This document shows, in pieces, positions 33,598 to 43,544 of a DNA stretch of 64,000 nucleotides (its first letter is position 1; each line of letters opens with the position of its first letter). The stretch spans positions 1-64,000 of the forward strand of contig NZ_LVEJ01000018.1 in NCBI RefSeq assembly GCF_001648775.1. The letters run 5' to 3'. Under the pieces are notes generated by a model, which saw only the letters and a program-made list of their open reading frames with translations, made no database searches and was not told where the DNA came from. The stretch comes from Pseudomonas fluorescens (lineage in GTDB: Bacteria > Pseudomonadota > Gammaproteobacteria > Pseudomonadales > Pseudomonadaceae). Both the position numbers and the translations under genes were made by a program.

Positions 33598-34356
33598 ATG
33601 TCCCTGCGCTTTGCGCTGCTGTTGCTGTTGGCCAGCCTGTGTGCTGGTTGTGTCCTGTCGGGTGACTACAACCCGATGAAGACCAGCAAGGGCCGCGATG
33701 AAGCGCGGGCTGCCTATGTGCAGTTGGGGCTGGGGTATTTGCAGCAAGGCATGAGCGAACGGGCCAAGGTGCCGCTGAAGAAGGCGCTGGAAATCGACGG
33801 CTCCGATCCAGACGCCAACGCTGCCCTCGGGTTGGTGTTTCAGTCCGAAATGGAGCCTGAGCTGGCCGACGAACACTTCCGCAAGGCTTTGTCCTCCCGT
33901 CCTGCCGATGCGCGCATCCTCAACAACTACGGCAGTTTTCTCTACGAACAACAGCGTTATAAAGAAGCCTACGAGCGTTTTGAACAGGCCGCCGCCGATA
34001 CCCTGTATCCTGAGCGTTCGCGTGTGTTCGAAAACCTCGGCATGACGGCGGCGAAGCTCGGTCAGCGTGATCTGGCGCAGCAACAGCTGGAAAAGGCACT
34101 GCGTTTGAATCGTCAACAACCGCGCGCATTGCTGGAAATGGCTGAGTTGTCCTTCGAAGACAGGCATTATGTGCCCGCACGTGACTATTACGACCGTTTC
34201 AGCCTGCTGACCGAACAAAATGCACGTAGTCTATTGCTCGGCGTTCGGCTGGCAAAAGTGTTTGAAGATCGCGACAAGGCCGCCAGTTATGGCCTGCAAT
34301 TAAAACGACTCTATCCCGGTACGCCGGAATATCAGCAATACCTGTCGGAGCAATGA
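33598..34356 (+). CDS. pilW: type IV pilus biogenesis lipoprotein PilW/PilF
   Basis: A 252-residue outer-membrane lipoprotein. The lipobox LCAGC gives an N-terminal lipid at Cys17. Tetratricopeptide repeats cover about 40-190 (AYVQLGLGYLQQG, ALGLVFQSE, ILNNYGSFLYEQ). It helps PilQ secretin assembly. Named pilF in P. aeruginosa. Its stop overlaps rodZ (ATGA). Confidence 0.93.
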   Translation: MSLRFALLLLLASLCAGCVLSGDYNPMKTSKGRDEARAAYVQLGLGYLQQGMSERAKVPLKKALEIDGSDPDANAALGLVFQSEMEPELADEHFRKALSSRPADARILNNYGSFLYEQQRYKEAYERFEQAAADTLYPERSRVFENLGMTAAKLGQRDLAQQQLEKALRLNRQQPRALLEMAELSFEDRHYVPARDYYDRFSLLTEQNARSLLLGVRLAKVFEDRDKAASYGLQLKRLYPGTPEYQQYLSEQ

Positions 34357-35399
34357 TGAAAGCGGCGCATCCCGAAGTTGTAGCAGCGAATCGCGTTAAC
34401 CCCGGTGAGACCCTGCGCCAGGCCCGCGAAAGCAATGGCTGGTCGCTGGCCGAAGTGGCCCTCAAGCTCAACCTCACCGTGACTTCCCTGAGCAATCTTG
34501 AAGCCGGCGCTTTCGACAAGCTGCCGGGGCATACCTTCGCTCGCGGTTACATTCGCGCGTACGCCAAATTGCTCGGCATGGACCAGACCGTTCTGGTCCA
34601 GCAATTCGACCAGTCCACCGGCACCGATTCCCAGGGCAGCAACGTCCACGCCCTGGGCCGAATCGAAGAGCCTGTACGGGTTTCCCACACCATTTTGCGT
34701 ATTGTCAGCCTGCTGTTGCTGATCGCGGTCATCGGCGGTGGTTTCGTCTGGTGGCAGGATCAGACGTCGCTGCGTACCAAGGACCTGACTTCGCTGGCGC
34801 CAGAGCACGTTGAAGTCGAAGGTGCTGACGGCACCACCCAGATTCACCCGATCGATGAGCCGGAAGACCAGGCTGTCGAGGAGAATCAGGCCGACAGTTC
34901 GACGACGCTGGCACTGCCTCAGTCTGAAACCACCGCGGAATCGACCGGTGCCGAAGGCGCTGCGCCAACCACGACTCCAGCCGCTCCGGCTGCTCCCGCT
35001 GCGACCCCGACGGCCCCGGCTCATACGCCTGCTCCGGTTGTTGCAAGCCCGGCCACCCCGACGCCAAACGTTCCGGCTACGCCAGCGCAGACCGTTACTG
35101 CCCCGGTGGTTCCTGCGACGCCAGCGCCAAGCGCTGAAGTGGCTGCTCCTGCTGCAGGCGACGGCCAGGTACAACTGCAGTTCACCGGCGATTGCTGGGC
35201 ACAAGTCACCGATGCTCGTGGCAAAGTGATCTTCAGTGGTCTCAAGCATAAAGGCGATAATGTGACCGTCAGTGGCAAGCCGCCGCTCGCCGTGCGCCTG
35301 GGCGTTGCCCGCGCCGCACAGGTCAGCTACAACGGCCAATCGGTCGATATCGCTCCGTTCACCAGTGGCGAGACTGCTCGCCTGAAGTTGGGTCAATAA
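34353..35399 (+). CDS. rodZ: cytoskeletal protein RodZ
   Basis: A 348-residue bitopic membrane protein. An N-terminal Cro-like helix-turn-helix (about 17-85, LRQARESNGWSLAEVALKL) that binds MreB is followed by a transmembrane span at about 112-132, a long Ala/Pro/Thr linker (about 170-265) and a C-terminal DUF4115 domain. Maintains rod shape. The ATG at 34353 or the next at 34356 may be used. Ends 3 bp before ispG. Confidence 0.93.
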   Translation: MMKAAHPEVVAANRVNPGETLRQARESNGWSLAEVALKLNLTVTSLSNLEAGAFDKLPGHTFARGYIRAYAKLLGMDQTVLVQQFDQSTGTDSQGSNVHALGRIEEPVRVSHTILRIVSLLLLIAVIGGGFVWWQDQTSLRTKDLTSLAPEHVEVEGADGTTQIHPIDEPEDQAVEENQADSSTTLALPQSETTAESTGAEGAAPTTTPAAPAAPAATPTAPAHTPAPVVASPATPTPNVPATPAQTVTAPVVPATPAPSAEVAAPAAGDGQVQLQFTGDCWAQVTDARGKVIFSGLKHKGDNVTVSGKPPLAVRLGVARAAQVSYNGQSVDIAPFTSGETARLKLGQ

Positions 35400-35402
35400 G
35401 TC

Positions 35403-36512
35403 ATGCACGGCGAATCTCCAATCAAACGTCGCGTTTCGCGCAAGATCTGGGTCGGCAACGTACCGGTGGGCGGCGATGCGCCGATCGCTGTGCAGAGCAT
35501 GACCAACAGCGACACCAATGACGTGGCCGCCACTGTTGCGCAGATCAATCGTCTGGAAGCCGCTGGCGTCGACATCGTCCGCGTATCGGTGCCGGACATG
35601 GACGCCGCCGAGGCGTTCGGCAAGATCAAACAACTGGTTAAGGTGCCGCTGGTTGCCGACATCCACTTCGACTACAAGATCGCCTTGCGCGTGGCCGAAC
35701 TGGGTGTGGACTGCCTGCGCATCAACCCGGGCAACATTGGTCGCGAAGACCGCGTGCGTGCCGTGGTTGATGCTGCGCGTGATCGCGGCATTCCGATCCG
35801 CATCGGCGTCAACGCCGGTTCCCTGGAAAAAGACCTGCAAAAGAAATACGGCGAGCCGACTCCGGCCGCGCTGGTCGAGTCCGCTCTGCGCCACGTTGAA
35901 CACCTCGAACGCCTGAATTTCCAGGACTTCAAGGTCAGCGTGAAGGCTTCCGACGTGTTCATGGCCGTCGAAGCCTACCGCTTGCTGGCGAAAGAAATCA
36001 TTCAGCCGCTGCACCTGGGCATCACCGAAGCCGGTGGATTGCGCTCGGGCACAGTGAAATCCGCCGTGGGCCTAGGTATGCTGCTCGCCGAAGGGATTGG
36101 CGATACTATCCGCATCTCGCTGGCGGCCGATCCGGTCGAAGAAGTGAAGGTCGGTTACGACATTCTCAAGTCTTTGCATCTGCGTTCCCGTGGCATCAAC
36201 TTCATCGCCTGCCCGAGCTGCTCGCGGCAGAACTTCGATGTGGTTAAAACCATGAACGAGCTGGAAGGGCGCCTTGAGGACCTGCTGGTGCCGCTGGATG
36301 TCGCGGTGATCGGTTGCGTGGTCAACGGCCCCGGCGAAGCCAAGGAAGCCCATATCGGTTTGACCGGCGGCACGCCAAACCTGATTTACATCGACGGCAA
36401 GCCGGCGCAGAAACTGACGAATGACAATCTGGTGGACGAGCTGGAAAGGCTGATCCGCCAGAAAGCGGCCGAAAAGGTCGAAGCTGACGCTGCGGTTATC
36501 GCGCGCGGCTGA
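35403..36512 (+). CDS. ispG: 4-hydroxy-3-methylbut-2-en-1-yl diphosphate synthase
   Basis: A 369-residue Fe-S enzyme of the MEP isoprenoid pathway. N-terminal TIM barrel and C-terminal cluster domain with CPSCSRQNFDV near 270-280 and GCVVNGPGEAKEAHIG near 304-319. It needs clusters made by the isc system encoded upstream. Confidence 0.97.
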   Translation: MHGESPIKRRVSRKIWVGNVPVGGDAPIAVQSMTNSDTNDVAATVAQINRLEAAGVDIVRVSVPDMDAAEAFGKIKQLVKVPLVADIHFDYKIALRVAELGVDCLRINPGNIGREDRVRAVVDAARDRGIPIRIGVNAGSLEKDLQKKYGEPTPAALVESALRHVEHLERLNFQDFKVSVKASDVFMAVEAYRLLAKEIIQPLHLGITEAGGLRSGTVKSAVGLGMLLAEGIGDTIRISLAADPVEEVKVGYDILKSLHLRSRGINFIACPSCSRQNFDVVKTMNELEGRLEDLLVPLDVAVIGCVVNGPGEAKEAHIGLTGGTPNLIYIDGKPAQKLTNDNLVDELERLIRQKAAEKVEADAAVIARG

Positions 36513-36548
36513 GCCTGACTGAACGCCGAACGAATTTAAGGATTTAAA

Positions 36549-37838
36549 GTGAGCAAGTCTCTGCAAGCCATTCGTGGCATGAACGATATCCTGCCCGAAC
36601 AGACCCCGCTGTGGCGTTATTTCGAGGGCACTGTTGCGCGTCTGCTGGATAACTACGGTTACAAGCAGATCCGCATGCCGATCGTCGAGTTCACCGAGCT
36701 GTTCAAGCGCTCGATCGGTGAAGTGACCGATATCGTCGAAAAAGAGATGTACACCTTCGAAGACCGCAACGGCGACTCCCTGACCCTGCGTCCGGAAGGC
36801 ACCGCGGCGTGCGTGCGAGCTGTGCTCGAGCACGGCATCACCGGCGGTGGCCAGGTACAGAAACTCTGGTACATCGGCCCGATGTTCCGCCACGAACGTC
36901 CGCAGAAAGGTCGTTATCGCCAGTTCCACCAGATCGGCCTGGAAGTGTTCAACCTCGACGGTCCGGACATCGACGCCGAGCTGATCGCCATGACCTGGCG
37001 CCTGTGGGGCGAGCTGGGCATTCGTGATGCGGTCAAGCTCGAACTCAACAGCCTCGGCACCAGCGAGTCCCGCGGGCGTTATCGTGAAGCGCTGGTCGAG
37101 TACCTCTCGGCGCACCACGACAAGCTCGACGAAGACAGCCAGCGTCGCCTGAAAACCAACCCGCTGCGCGTGCTCGACACGAAAAATGCCGACACTCAAG
37201 CGGTGCTGGTCGATGCGCCGAAGATGGCCGACTACCTCGACGACGAATCCCGTGCGCACTTTGAGGGCTTGAAGGCTCGTCTGGATGCCGTCGGCATTCC
37301 TTACGTGCTCAACCCGAAACTGGTGCGCGGCCTCGATTACTACAGCAAAACCGTCTTCGAATGGGTCACCGACAAGCTCGGCGCCCAGGGCACAGTTTGC
37401 GCGGGCGGTCGTTACGATGGTCTGGTCGAGCAAATGGGCGGCAAGCCAACCACCGGCGTCGGCTTCGCCATGGGCATCGAGCGTCTGGTGCTGATGCTCG
37501 AAACCCTCGAGCAGATCCCGGAAGAAATCTCCCGTCAGGTTGATGTCTATCTGTGCGCCTTCGGTGAAGAAGCCGAGCTGGCCGGTCTGGCCCTGGCAGA
37601 ACGTGTTCGTGATCAACTTCCAAACCTGCGCCTGCAAGTCAATGCCGGCGCCGGCAGCTTCAAAAGCCAGTTCAAGAAAGCCGACAAGAGCGGTGCGCTG
37701 TACGCACTGATTCTGGGTGACGACGAAATGGCCCAGCAAGTGGTAGGTTTCAAACCCCTGCGTGGCCAGGGCGAACAACAAAGCATTGCCTGGGATGCGC
37801 TTGCCGCTCACCTGGCCACCTGCGTCGTGCAGGGTTGA
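36549..37838 (+). CDS. hisS: histidyl-tRNA synthetase
   Basis: A 429-residue class II synthetase. Motif 2 (MFRHERPQKGRYRQFHQIGLE, near 112-132), histidine-binding RGLDYYSKTVFE near 260-271 and motif 3 GVGFAMGIERLVL near 304-316. Anticodon-binding domain at the C-terminus. Start is GTG, preceded by AAGG. Confidence 0.97.
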   Translation: MSKSLQAIRGMNDILPEQTPLWRYFEGTVARLLDNYGYKQIRMPIVEFTELFKRSIGEVTDIVEKEMYTFEDRNGDSLTLRPEGTAACVRAVLEHGITGGGQVQKLWYIGPMFRHERPQKGRYRQFHQIGLEVFNLDGPDIDAELIAMTWRLWGELGIRDAVKLELNSLGTSESRGRYREALVEYLSAHHDKLDEDSQRRLKTNPLRVLDTKNADTQAVLVDAPKMADYLDDESRAHFEGLKARLDAVGIPYVLNPKLVRGLDYYSKTVFEWVTDKLGAQGTVCAGGRYDGLVEQMGGKPTTGVGFAMGIERLVLMLETLEQIPEEISRQVDVYLCAFGEEAELAGLALAERVRDQLPNLRLQVNAGAGSFKSQFKKADKSGALYALILGDDEMAQQVVGFKPLRGQGEQQSIAWDALAAHLATCVVQG

Positions 37839-37879
37839 AGCTGTCTAAACAGCCGATTTAGCGATTAAGGAGTATTGGG

Positions 37880-38521
37880 GTGTCGAGTACCGAAGACGAA
37901 CAGTTGGCGGATTTGAAGGACTGGTGGACACGCAACGGCAAACCTCTGGTCACTGGCGGCCTGTTGGCGCTGGTCATCGTGTTCGGCTGGCAGGCCTATC
38001 ACAAATATCAGAGCAACCAGTCGCAAGGCGCCTCGGTGCTCTATCAGCAATTGCTGGAAACCACGCTGACGCCTGACGGCAAGCCTGATGCTGCCCGCGT
38101 TGCGGATCTGGCCGGCAAGCTCAACAGCGAATTCGGCGGTTCTGCCTACGCGCAGTACGGCAGCCTGTTCGTGGCCAAAGTAGCGGTCGACAGCGGCAAG
38201 CTGGACGACGCCGCTACCGAACTCAAAGCCATCGTCGACAAGCCGGCCAACCCGGCGCTGGGCGAAATCGCCCGTCAGCGTCTGGCGCAGGTACTCGGCG
38301 CGCAGAACAAGGCTGAAGATGGCCTGAAACTGCTCGACGGCGATGCCGACAAAGCGTTCCTGGCCACTCGCGAAGAACTCAAGGGCGACCTGCTGGTACA
38401 GCTGGGCCGTACCGATGACGCGAACAAGGCGTATCAAAAAGCCAAGGCGGCGCTGTCGGATGAAGCGGCGGTCGGTGGCCTTCAAATCAAGCTCGACGAC
38501 CTGGCCAAAGGGGATGCGTGA
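37880..38521 (+). CDS. yfgM: YfgM family tetratricopeptide membrane protein
   Basis: A 213-residue protein with one N-terminal span (about 24-42, VTGGLLALVIVFGWQAY) and tetratricopeptide-like helices in the periplasmic part. In E. coli YfgM associates with the SecYEG-PpiD complex. Start is GTG. Directly upstream of bamB, as usual. Confidence 0.92.
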   Translation: MSSTEDEQLADLKDWWTRNGKPLVTGGLLALVIVFGWQAYHKYQSNQSQGASVLYQQLLETTLTPDGKPDAARVADLAGKLNSEFGGSAYAQYGSLFVAKVAVDSGKLDDAATELKAIVDKPANPALGEIARQRLAQVLGAQNKAEDGLKLLDGDADKAFLATREELKGDLLVQLGRTDDANKAYQKAKAALSDEAAVGGLQIKLDDLAKGDA

Positions 38522-38522
38522 C

Positions 38523-39665
38523 GTGATCCGTTGGAAGCATGCAGCATTGCTGGCTCTGGCCCTTCTGGCCGCGGGTTGCAGCAGCAACAGCAAAAAAGAA
38601 TTGCCACCGGCCGAACTGACCGACTTCAAAGAAGAAGTGGTTCTGCACAAGCAGTGGAGTCGTTCGATCGGTGACGGTCAGGGCGAAACCTACAACATGC
38701 TGGTGCCGGCGATCGACGGTGACACCATCTACGCCGCCGATGTAACCGGCGTGGTGATGGCCATGGATCGCGGCAATGGCGACGTGAAATGGAAGCAGGA
38801 TCTTGAACTGCCTGTCTCCGGCGCCGTTGGCGTGGGTTACGGTCTGGTGCTGATCGGTACACTGCGTGGCGAAGTCGTCGCTCTGGACACCAGCAATGGT
38901 GAAGAGAAGTGGCGTGCTCGTGTAAACAGCGAAGTTCTCGCGCCGCCGGCCAATAACGGCGACGTGGTAGTAGTGCAGACTCAGGACGATCGTCTGATCG
39001 GTCTGGATGCCTCCACCGGTACCCAGCGCTGGGTGTATGACAGCACGCCTGCCGTACTGACCCTGCGTGGCACCAGTGCCCCGCTGGTCACCAACCGCCT
39101 CGCGGTGGCTGGTCTGTCGACCGGTAAAGTGGTCGCTCTGGACATTTCCAACGGCGTGCCGGTGTGGGAACAACGCATCGCGATTCCACAAGGTCGTTCG
39201 GAACTGGAGCGCGTGGTCGACATCGACGGCGGTCTGCTGCTGTCCGGCGGTACGCTGTACGTTGCCAGCTATCAGGGTCGCGTTGCGGCACTGGACCTGG
39301 AAAGCGGTCGTCAACTCTGGCAGCGCGATGCGTCGAGCTACGCCGGTATCGCTCAGGGTTTCGGCAGCGTTTACGTGAGCCTGTCCTCGGGCACCGTTGA
39401 AGGCGTCGACGAACGTTCCACCACAGCCTTGTGGAGCAACGATTCGCTGGCTCGCCGTCAACTGTCGGCTCCGGAGGTGTTCTCCAGCTATGTTGCAGTG
39501 GGTGACCTGGAAGGTTATCTGCACCTGCTGAGTCAGGTTGACGGTCGTTTCGTCGGCCGTGAGCGCATCGACAGCGACGGCCTGCGTGCCCGTCCGCTGG
39601 TGGTGGGTGACACGATTTATGTATATGGCAACAGCGGCAAACTGGAAGCCCTGACCATCAAGTAA
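38523..39665 (+). CDS. bamB: outer-membrane assembly lipoprotein BamB
   Basis: A 380-residue lipoprotein of the BAM complex that inserts beta-barrel proteins. The signal ends in a LLAAGCS lipobox, followed by PQQ-type beta-propeller repeats (for example IYAADVTGVVMAMDRGNGDVKWK). The GTG at 38523 has AAAGGGG about 9 nt upstream and gives the usual short N-terminus. An ATG at 38514 would overlap yfgM and has poor spacing. Confidence 0.94.
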   Translation: MIRWKHAALLALALLAAGCSSNSKKELPPAELTDFKEEVVLHKQWSRSIGDGQGETYNMLVPAIDGDTIYAADVTGVVMAMDRGNGDVKWKQDLELPVSGAVGVGYGLVLIGTLRGEVVALDTSNGEEKWRARVNSEVLAPPANNGDVVVVQTQDDRLIGLDASTGTQRWVYDSTPAVLTLRGTSAPLVTNRLAVAGLSTGKVVALDISNGVPVWEQRIAIPQGRSELERVVDIDGGLLLSGGTLYVASYQGRVAALDLESGRQLWQRDASSYAGIAQGFGSVYVSLSSGTVEGVDERSTTALWSNDSLARRQLSAPEVFSSYVAVGDLEGYLHLLSQVDGRFVGRERIDSDGLRARPLVVGDTIYVYGNSGKLEALTIK

Positions 39666-39717
39666 CAACTATGCTTGGGGTTAACACCCCCAGGCAGCTT
39701 CACTTGTGAGTATGAAT

Positions 39718-39817
39718 GTGGGAGCGAGCCTGCTCGCGATGGGCGTCAACGATTACGCAGATGGCCTGAATAAACGCGGTGCTTTGGCGTTTTTCGCGAG
39801 CAGGCTCGCTCCCACAA
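39718..39817. repeat. REP pair (inverted)
   Basis: GTGGGAGCGAGCCTGCTCGCGA and TTCGCGAGCAGGCTCGCTCCCAC, between bamB and der. Confidence 0.85.
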
Positions 39818-39902
39818 AGAACACCCACAGTGTTGCCCCGAGCACCAGCCGCTGCCTCGCAGCGGCTTTTGTATTTTCTGAAATAACGAAGTGGAGAGCC
39901 GC

Positions 39903-41372
39903 ATGGTTCCCGTAATCGCCCTGGTGGGCCGACCGAACGTCGGCAAATCCACCTTGTTCAACCGCCTGACCAGGACTCGCGACGCCATCGTCGGCGACTT
40001 GTCCGGTCTGACCCGTGATCGCCAGTACGGTGAGGCCAAGTGGCAAGGGCGTTCCTACATTCTGGTCGACACCGGTGGTATCTCCGGTGACGAGCACGGT
40101 ATGGACGAAAAAATGGCCGAGCAGTCGCTGCTGGCCATTGAAGAAGCAGACGTTGTGCTGTTCCTGGTAGATGCCAAGGCCGGTTTCACCGCCGCCGACC
40201 AGATGATCGCCGAACACCTGCGCAAACGTAACAAGCGTTCCTACGTGGTCGCCAACAAGGTCGACAACATCGACCCGGAAATGGCCCGCGCTGAGTTCGC
40301 GCCGTTGGGCATGGGCCACGCGATCCCGATCGCCGGTGCTCACGGTCGTGGCATCACCCAGATGCTGGAAATCGCCCTGGGTGATTTCCCCAAAGACGAA
40401 GAAGAGCCAGAAGACGGCGAAGAAGAGATCGTCGCCGAAGGCGAGGAAGCCAAGCGCATTCCTGGCCCGAGTGAAAAAGACGGGATCAAGATCGCCATCA
40501 TCGGCCGTCCGAACGTCGGCAAGTCGACCCTGGTCAACCGCATGCTCGGTGAAGACCGCGTAATCGTCTACGACCAACCCGGCACCACGCGTGACAGTAT
40601 CTACATTCCGTTCGAACGCAATGAAGAGAAGTACACGCTGATCGACACCGCGGGTGTGCGCAAGCGCGGCAAGATCCACGAAGAAGTCGAAAAATTCTCC
40701 GTGGTGAAAACCCTGCAAGCGATCAAAGACGCCAACGTGGTGATCTTCGTGATGGATGCCCGCGAAGGTGTGGTCGATCACGACCTCAACCTGCTGGGCT
40801 TTGCCATTGAGTCGGGTCGTGCGCTGGTGATCGCGATCAACAAGTGGGACGGCATGACGCCGAGCGAGCGCGACTATGTGAAGGTCGAGCTGCAGCGTCG
40901 TCTGTTCTTCGTTGATTACGCCGACATTCACTTCATCTCGGCCCTGCACGGCACTGGCGTGGGTAACCTCTACGCCTCCGTACAGAACTCGTTCAAGTCG
41001 GCGGTCACCCGCTGGCCGACCAACCGTCTGACCCAGATTCTGGAAGACGCCGTTGGCGAGCACGCGCCACCGATGGTCAACAACCGCCGGATCAAGTTGC
41101 GTTATGCCCACTTGGGTGGTGCCAACCCGCCGATCATCGTGATCCACGGTAACCAGATCGAGAAAGTGCCGAAGTCGTATGTGCGCTATCTGGAGAACAC
41201 TTATCGCCGTGTGCTGAAGCTGGTCGGTACGCCGATCCGCATCGAGTTCAAGGGCGGCGAGAACCCGTACGAAGGCAACAAAACCACGCTGACCGACCGC
41301 CAGGTCAACAAGAAGCGTCGTTTGATGTCGCACCACAAGAAAGCCGACAAGAAGCGCCGCGACAAGAAGTAA
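39903..41372 (+). CDS. der: ribosome-assembly GTPase Der
   Basis: A 489-residue double-GTPase that helps mature the 50S subunit. G1 motifs are GRPNVGKSTLF near residue 8 and GRPNVGKSTLV near 203. G3 is DTGG and DTAG, G4 NKVD and NKWD. C-terminal KH-like domain. The ATG at 39903 has GGAG about 6 nt upstream; the frame opens at a GTG 12 bp earlier. A GGGTGCC/GGCGCCC terminator follows near 41396. Confidence 0.96.
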   Translation: MVPVIALVGRPNVGKSTLFNRLTRTRDAIVGDLSGLTRDRQYGEAKWQGRSYILVDTGGISGDEHGMDEKMAEQSLLAIEEADVVLFLVDAKAGFTAADQMIAEHLRKRNKRSYVVANKVDNIDPEMARAEFAPLGMGHAIPIAGAHGRGITQMLEIALGDFPKDEEEPEDGEEEIVAEGEEAKRIPGPSEKDGIKIAIIGRPNVGKSTLVNRMLGEDRVIVYDQPGTTRDSIYIPFERNEEKYTLIDTAGVRKRGKIHEEVEKFSVVKTLQAIKDANVVIFVMDAREGVVDHDLNLLGFAIESGRALVIAINKWDGMTPSERDYVKVELQRRLFFVDYADIHFISALHGTGVGNLYASVQNSFKSAVTRWPTNRLTQILEDAVGEHAPPMVNNRRIKLRYAHLGGANPPIIVIHGNQIEKVPKSYVRYLENTYRRVLKLVGTPIRIEFKGGENPYEGNKTTLTDRQVNKKRRLMSHHKKADKKRRDKK

Positions 41373-41394
41373 GGTCGCTGGCCGCATGAGAGAA

Positions 41395-41420
41395 GGGTGC
41401 CATCCGGCGCCCTTTTTTTA
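41395..41420 (+). terminator. intrinsic terminator of der
   Basis: GGGTGCC and GGCGCCC (one G-T pair) with loop ATCC, followed by seven T's. Confidence 0.75.
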
Positions 41421-41493
41421 TGGGCGCCGGATGGGCTATCCTCGGGCTCTCCCGCGCCGTCGTCAGAGCCGGGTGTTGAGCAGGGAACCCCCG

Positions 41494-42642
41494 ATGATCA
41501 CCAGTAAGCTGCCGAATGTCGGCATCACGATTTTCACGCAGATGTCTCAGCTCGCGGCGCAAACCGGCGCGATCAACCTGTCACAGGGTTTTCCTGATTT
41601 TGACGGCCCGCAGTCGCTGCGCGATGCAGTCGGTCGACACATCGCCAGTGGCCATAACCAATATTCACCGATGACGGGCCTGCCGGCGCTGCGCGAGCAG
41701 ATTGCGGCGAAAATCGCTCGCAGCTATGGCGTACAAGTGAATGCCGACAGCGAAGTGACGGTCACGCCGGGCGCGACCCAGGCGATCTTCTGTGCGATTC
41801 AGGCGGTTATCCACAGCGGCGACGAAGTCATCGTGTTCGATCCGTGCTACGACAGCTATGAACCGGCGACGGAATTGGCGGGCGGTCGTTGCGTGCATGT
41901 GCAACTGAACCCGGATGATTTCTCCATTGATTTCGACCAGCTCGCTGCGGCCCTGAGTCCGCGCACGAAAATGATCGTCATCAACACCCCGCACAACCCG
42001 AGCGGTGCCCTGATCAGCCGCGCGGAACTGGATCAACTGGCAGCGCTGATCCGCGACCGCGACATCTACTTGATCAGCGACGAAGTCTACGAACACCTGG
42101 TGTTCGACGGCGTGCCGCACGTCAGCGTGCTGGCCCACGAAGAGCTGTATCAGCGCGCCTTCGTGGTCAGCTCGTTCGGCAAGACTTACCACGTCACTGG
42201 CTGGAAAACCGGTTACGTCGTTGCACCACCGGCGCTGACCGCCGAACTGCGCAAAGTGCATCAGTACGTCAGTTTCTGTGGCGTGACCCCGCTGCAATAC
42301 GCCTTGGCCGATTACATGGCCGAACACCCGGAGCACGTCGAAGAGCTGCCGGGTTTCTATCAGGCCAAGCGCGATCTGTTCTGCGATTTGCTGGCGCCGT
42401 CACGCTTCACCTTCAGCCGGGTTACTGGCACGTATTTCCAACTGGTCGATTACTCGCAGATTCGCCCCGATTTGAATGACGTCGAGATGGCGATGTGGAT
42501 GACCCGCGAACACGGCGTGGCGAGTATCCCGGTCTCGGTGTTTTACCAGAGTCCACCCGAAGGCCAGCGCCTGGTGCGCTTGTGCTTCGCCAAACGCGAG
42601 GAGACGCTGCGTGAAGCGGCGGCGAAACTATGCGTGATCTGA
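41494..42642 (+). CDS. PLP-dependent aminotransferase (methionine aminotransferase, YbdL-like)
   Basis: A 382-residue class I aminotransferase. SQGFPDFDGPQ at the N-terminus, the NTPHNPSG motif (about 165) and the PLP lysine in SSFGKTYHVTGWKTGY (about 229-244) match the methionine aminotransferase/glutamine transaminase K group. These accept glutamine as amino donor, giving alpha-ketoglutaramate. The ATG at 41494 has GGGAA upstream. It overlaps the omega-amidase gene, which removes that ketoglutaramate, so the two act in methionine salvage. Confidence 0.88.
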   Translation: MITSKLPNVGITIFTQMSQLAAQTGAINLSQGFPDFDGPQSLRDAVGRHIASGHNQYSPMTGLPALREQIAAKIARSYGVQVNADSEVTVTPGATQAIFCAIQAVIHSGDEVIVFDPCYDSYEPATELAGGRCVHVQLNPDDFSIDFDQLAAALSPRTKMIVINTPHNPSGALISRAELDQLAALIRDRDIYLISDEVYEHLVFDGVPHVSVLAHEELYQRAFVVSSFGKTYHVTGWKTGYVVAPPALTAELRKVHQYVSFCGVTPLQYALADYMAEHPEHVEELPGFYQAKRDLFCDLLAPSRFTFSRVTGTYFQLVDYSQIRPDLNDVEMAMWMTREHGVASIPVSVFYQSPPEGQRLVRLCFAKREETLREAAAKLCVI

Positions 42643-43421
42643 GTGCGTTACCCGATCTCAACCTGGCGCTGATCCAGACCAGTCTGGCCTGGCATGACCG
42701 CCAGGCCAATCTCGAGCATTTCGATGCGCTGCTGGAGCAGGCGCGCGGGGCGGATCTGATCATCCTGCCGGAAATGTTCACCACCGGATTCTCCATGGAG
42801 TCCGAGACCCTCGCCGAAGCCGAGAACGGCCCGACCAGCAAATGGCTGCGGATTCAGGCGGCCAAGCTCAATGCCGTGATCACCGGCAGTGTGATCATTC
42901 AGGCGGCTGACGGCAGCCATCGCAATCGCCTGCTGTGGGCACGACCGGACGGCGAAGTGCTGCATTACGATAAGCGTCACTTGTTCCGCATGGCCGGCGA
43001 GCACAACCACTACACCCCCGGCGAGCGGCAGGTGCAGTTCGAACTGAAGGGCTGGCGTGTGCGTCCGCTGATCTGCTACGACCTGCGCTTCCCGGTGTGG
43101 AGCCGTGATGCGCAGGACACCGATCTGCTGCTGTACACCGCGAACTGGCCGGGCGCACGGCGTCTGCACTGGAATCGCCTGTTGCCGGCACGCGCCATCG
43201 AGAACCTCTGTTACGTGGCGGCGGTGAATCGCGTCGGCACTGACGGCAAAGGTTTTGCCTATACCGGTGACAGTCAGGTGCTGGATTTCCAGGGTGAAAC
43301 CTTGCTGGCGGCGGGGGAGGCCGATGGCGTGTTCAAGGTCGTGCTGGAAGCCGCGCCCCTGGCAGCTTATCGCGAGCGTTTCCCGGCAAATCTGGATGCC
43401 GACACCTTCGAGTTCACCTGA
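42630..43421 (+). CDS. nitrilase-family omega-amidase (YafV-like)
   Basis: A 263-residue carbon-nitrogen hydrolase. The catalytic triad is Glu in ILPEMFTTGFSM (near 48), Lys in HYDKRHLF (near 115) and Cys in PLICYDLRFPVW (near 149). Omega-amidases of this type hydrolyse alpha-ketoglutaramate and its succinamate analogues. It overlaps the aminotransferase gene by 13 bp, which supports the coupled reaction. Confidence 0.87.
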   Translation: MRDLSALPDLNLALIQTSLAWHDRQANLEHFDALLEQARGADLIILPEMFTTGFSMESETLAEAENGPTSKWLRIQAAKLNAVITGSVIIQAADGSHRNRLLWARPDGEVLHYDKRHLFRMAGEHNHYTPGERQVQFELKGWRVRPLICYDLRFPVWSRDAQDTDLLLYTANWPGARRLHWNRLLPARAIENLCYVAAVNRVGTDGKGFAYTGDSQVLDFQGETLLAAGEADGVFKVVLEAAPLAAYRERFPANLDADTFEFT

Positions 43422-43440
43422 TTCCTGCTGCGCCTGACAG

Positions 43441-43514
43441 AACGCCTTCGCGAGCAGGCTCGCTCCCACAGGGGAATGCATCCCAAATGTGGGAGCGAGC
43501 CTGCTCGCGAAGGG
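43441..43514. repeat. REP pair (inverted)
   Basis: CTTCGCGAGCAGGCTCGCTCCCAC and GTGGGAGCGAGCCTGCTCGCGAAG, separated by about 25 bp. Confidence 0.85.
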
Positions 43515-43544
43515 GTCATAAAAGTCAGCCCAAAACTTGCAGGC

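Noticed and set aside
32506..34218. 570-codon minus-strand frame over rlmN and pilW
   Set aside because: Antisense shadow; both plus-strand genes have intact motifs.
36072..37811. 579-codon minus-strand frame over ispG and hisS
   Set aside because: Antisense to two clear core genes; low-complexity composition typical of reversed coding DNA.
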